This document shows, one piece after another, positions 25,857-27,749 of a stretch of DNA of 27,749 bases; position 1 is the first letter of the stretch; each line of letters starts with the position of its first letter. This stretch comes from Nemertoderma westbladi (taxonomy: Eukaryota; Xenacoelomorpha; Nemertodermatida; Nemertodermatidae). The stretch covers positions 1 to 27,749 of the forward strand of contig JAUCBJ010005569.1 in the NCBI GenBank assembly GCA_032718475.1. Direction: 5' to 3'. The notes under the pieces are model-generated. The model was given only the letters and a program-made list of their open reading frames with translations. It was not told the DNA's origin and ran no database searches. Both the position numbers and the translations under genes were made by a program.

Positions 25857-27187
25857 GGGCTGCGAATCAGGCTAAATTTGATGAACAACTCCGCCTGACA
25901 CGAGTCCAAGAAGAACAAGTAAAGAAAAAACGTATAGAAGACAGAAAGAAAGCAGCAGTGGTAGCTGCAGAAGCAGAAAGAAAAGTGGCAGCAGCAGAGG
26001 CAGCAGCAGAGGCAAAAGCGGCAGCGGCAGAGGCAAAGGCGGCAGAGGCAGCGGCAGAAGTAAAGGCGACCTTGGCAGAAGCAGCAGCTGAAAGAAAGGC
26101 GGCAGAGGCAGTGGCAGAAGCAGAACGGAGAGCGACTGAAGAAACCACCCAGTTAGAATTGGAAAACATTCAGGAGAATCAAGACTGCATAAATAAACAG
26201 TTAACGGCTAGCAATATGCAGATGATGGATCGATCTACTCCCAAAAGACAGGGATATACATCATCGGAGGAAGGCGATACCACCGATGCTGAAGGCAAAG
26301 GAAATAGATCTCGTCTAAGCAGACGTAAAAGAACATTCCACCGTCAGAAATTGCCTGATTTGCCTCCAGCTGTTAGAAGGCAACTAAATAATACCAACTT
26401 AGGTAGTACAGAGCCCACAGACCAAATAATTAAAATAGAAAGACTCCCTACTATAGTAGATGAGCCTGAAATAATTAGGCCTGTTCTTGAAATCACCCCT
26501 TCGGTAATAGATACACCTGTGCTCCCTGAAGCTACCTATAAATTCCCTCTGCATAGCACTAAGCTACCTGTGCCCCGTAGAACTGCCCAGGAGACAGTTC
26601 AGGTCCTGGACCCCGAGCGAAATATTCCAAATTTGTCGCCCGTTGTCCCTCGTCTGCCCGCTACGACGTTGGCGGATCCCGTTTCGGCGGTTGATTGGGT
26701 AGACGAGAGACGGCGGGGGATGGATATTCTCCTCGGAGAGATGAAGGAGAATCGGAGACTCTCCTCCCAACAGGTCCGAGAGTTGGAAGGGACTGTCCAA
26801 CATTTAAAGGGAACAGTGAGGGAAAGTAAGTTAGAGTTGCAAGAGGTGCAGCAAAGTATCGCGTTAGAACGCGATAAATTAGTAAACTTAAAAAAGGGTA
26901 TACCACCACCCTCTGTAACAATGTGTCAACCCGTTAGGTCTGAAGTATCTCATGCGCAAGGTGTGGAGCCTACACGCATTTATACTGCTAGCGAAGTAGA
27001 AACTCCTATAGTGAACCCTATTAAGGGTAATTATAGACCTGTTGATAATGATATTCCCTATAGAACTGATCATAATCCGAGAAATTTATATACCGATAAC
27101 TCGATATTAAATAGCACGATGGCCCAAGAAAGTTTTACGCGTCAAATGGCTAGAACCGAAGCCCGGCAAGCAGTAAAGGTTGGATAG
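25829..27187 (+). pseudogene. BEL gag, coiled coil and middle region, ending in a premature TAG
   Basis: Residues about 35-115 are a strongly heptad-like Ala/Glu/Lys-rich coiled coil (AEAKAAEAAAEVKATLAEAA and similar). Then TTQLELEN, a Ser/Asp patch (SSEEGDTTDAEGKG), a basic cluster (RLSRRKRTFHRQK), a Pro-rich linker and a second helix (VRESKLELQEVQQSIALERDK). It matches copy 1 gag from 7965 to about 6800. The frame stops at TAG 27185-27187, where copy 1 has an open codon in VKVGEVVKF; downstream sequence continues in phase. The upstream part joins through a frameshift near 25820. Confidence 0.85.
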
Positions 27188-27749
27188 ATCGTCAAGTTCA
27201 ATGGAGATGAGATGAAATGGTTACCTTTTAATGAATATTACAAAGATAACATACAGAACTCTGTACTATCTAATGGAGAAAAACTTAGATACCTCATCGA
27301 GTGCTTGGAAGGATCTCCCAAGTTAATGGCGTTAAAGTTTATTGGACATCCAGACGGATTAAGACAAGTTTGGGATACACTAAACATCAGGTATGGTAAT
27401 AGGAATAACATCGCTGGGTACTTATATGCAAAGTTAGTAGCGCCCCGAAAGTTTATTAGTAGTGGAATTATCGAGTTTTCCGATGAGATCCAGGAGATCT
27501 GCAGACAATTAGATTGGCTAGGTAAGTCTCATGAGTATCAGAACACTATGGTTATTAGAGCAGTGGCTTCTACTTTACCGAAAGGTGGAGTAGGTACACG
27601 CTGGGATAAGAAAGTGTTATATATGATGGAACAACAACGGCGAGACCCTACCATGGCTGATCTCATGTCATTCCTAGATGGAGAAGTGAAATTACAACTC
27701 CTCAAGCAGTCCAGAGAGAAAACACTGGAAAACAAGGTATGTGAAAAAC
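27188..27749 (+). pseudogene. BEL gag, DUF1759-like domain (in phase after the TAG; cut by window end)
   Basis: After the TAG the same phase stays open for 187 codons to the last base. It reads IVKFNGDEMKWLPFNEYYKD, LSNGEKLRYLIECLEGSPK, IRYGNRNNIAGYLYAKLV, IQEICRQLDWLGKS and PTMADLMSFLDGEVKLQLLK, matching copy 1 gag at about 6800-6250 with scattered substitutions. The zinc knuckles lie outside the window. The substitutions are mostly conservative, so the copies probably descend from a coding-competent master. Confidence 0.88.

Larger units (their letters stand above)
21319..27749 (+). mobile_element. BEL/Pao LTR retrotransposon, copy 2 (continues past the window)
   Basis: Same family as copy 1 but on the opposite strand. 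It starts TGTAAAAGC at 21319, the same opening seen where copy 1 abuts LINE sequence, then has an LTR of about 2.2 kb, a leader of about 1.2 kb and gag from 24774. Gag runs to the window end with one frame change (about 25820) and one premature TAG (27185-27187). It keeps the leader and the gag N-terminus that copy 1 lacks, and has a 288-bp tandem duplication in the LTR. Pol and the 3' LTR would lie to the right of 27749. Confidence 0.9.

Overview
This is eukaryotic, almost certainly animal (invertebrate), nuclear DNA. The evidence is a USP16/USP45-type ubiquitin protease reading frame with animal-type domain order, a BEL/Pao retrotransposon family (a metazoan-restricted group), an endonuclease-type LINE, a hAT-like inverted-repeat element, and AT-rich spacers full of the palindromes ACCGGT and AGGCCT. 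I cannot name the species. No rRNA, tRNA, CRISPR array, operon or prokaryotic signal was seen.

Layout. 1-1220: AT-rich, no gene. 1221-9807 (minus): BEL/Pao copy 1, reading right to left. Its 5' LTR begins at 9807 (TGTAAAAGC), followed by gag, a protease remnant, reverse transcriptase, RNase H and integrase, all broken by stops and frameshifts; no 3' LTR is visible. 9808-11762 (minus): a fragment of LINE reverse transcriptase, cut at its left edge by the BEL LTR and split internally by a 1409-bp hAT-like foldback element (10218-11626) with a perfect 8-bp target duplication. About 11830-15709 (plus): a long degraded copy of the same LINE (5' region with tandem repeats, endonuclease, reverse transcriptase). 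15710-16493: an unusual element bounded by 25 G at one end and 25 C at the other. 16494-17169: spacer. 17170-19899 (minus): the one intact cellular gene, an intronless 909-codon USP16/USP45-like deubiquitinase. 19900-21318: spacer with short repeats. 21319-27749 (plus): BEL/Pao copy 2 of the same family, with LTR, a long leader and gag; pol lies beyond the window.

The two BEL copies are divergent: their 5' LTRs face each other about 11.5 kb apart, with the deubiquitinase, both LINE copies and both small elements between them. Comparing the copies defines the LTR start, conserved TATA-like and AATAAA signals, an internal deletion of roughly 2.3 kb in copy 1 (removing the leader and the first ~370 gag codons), and a 288-bp tandem duplication present only in copy 2.

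Nothing here looks like a new defence or metabolic system. The most unusual items are the G25/C25-bounded element, the uncharacterised N-terminal extension plus Ala/Glu/Lys coiled coil in the BEL gag, the long-armed hAT foldback, and the intronless USP16-like gene with an in-frame 21-bp minisatellite.
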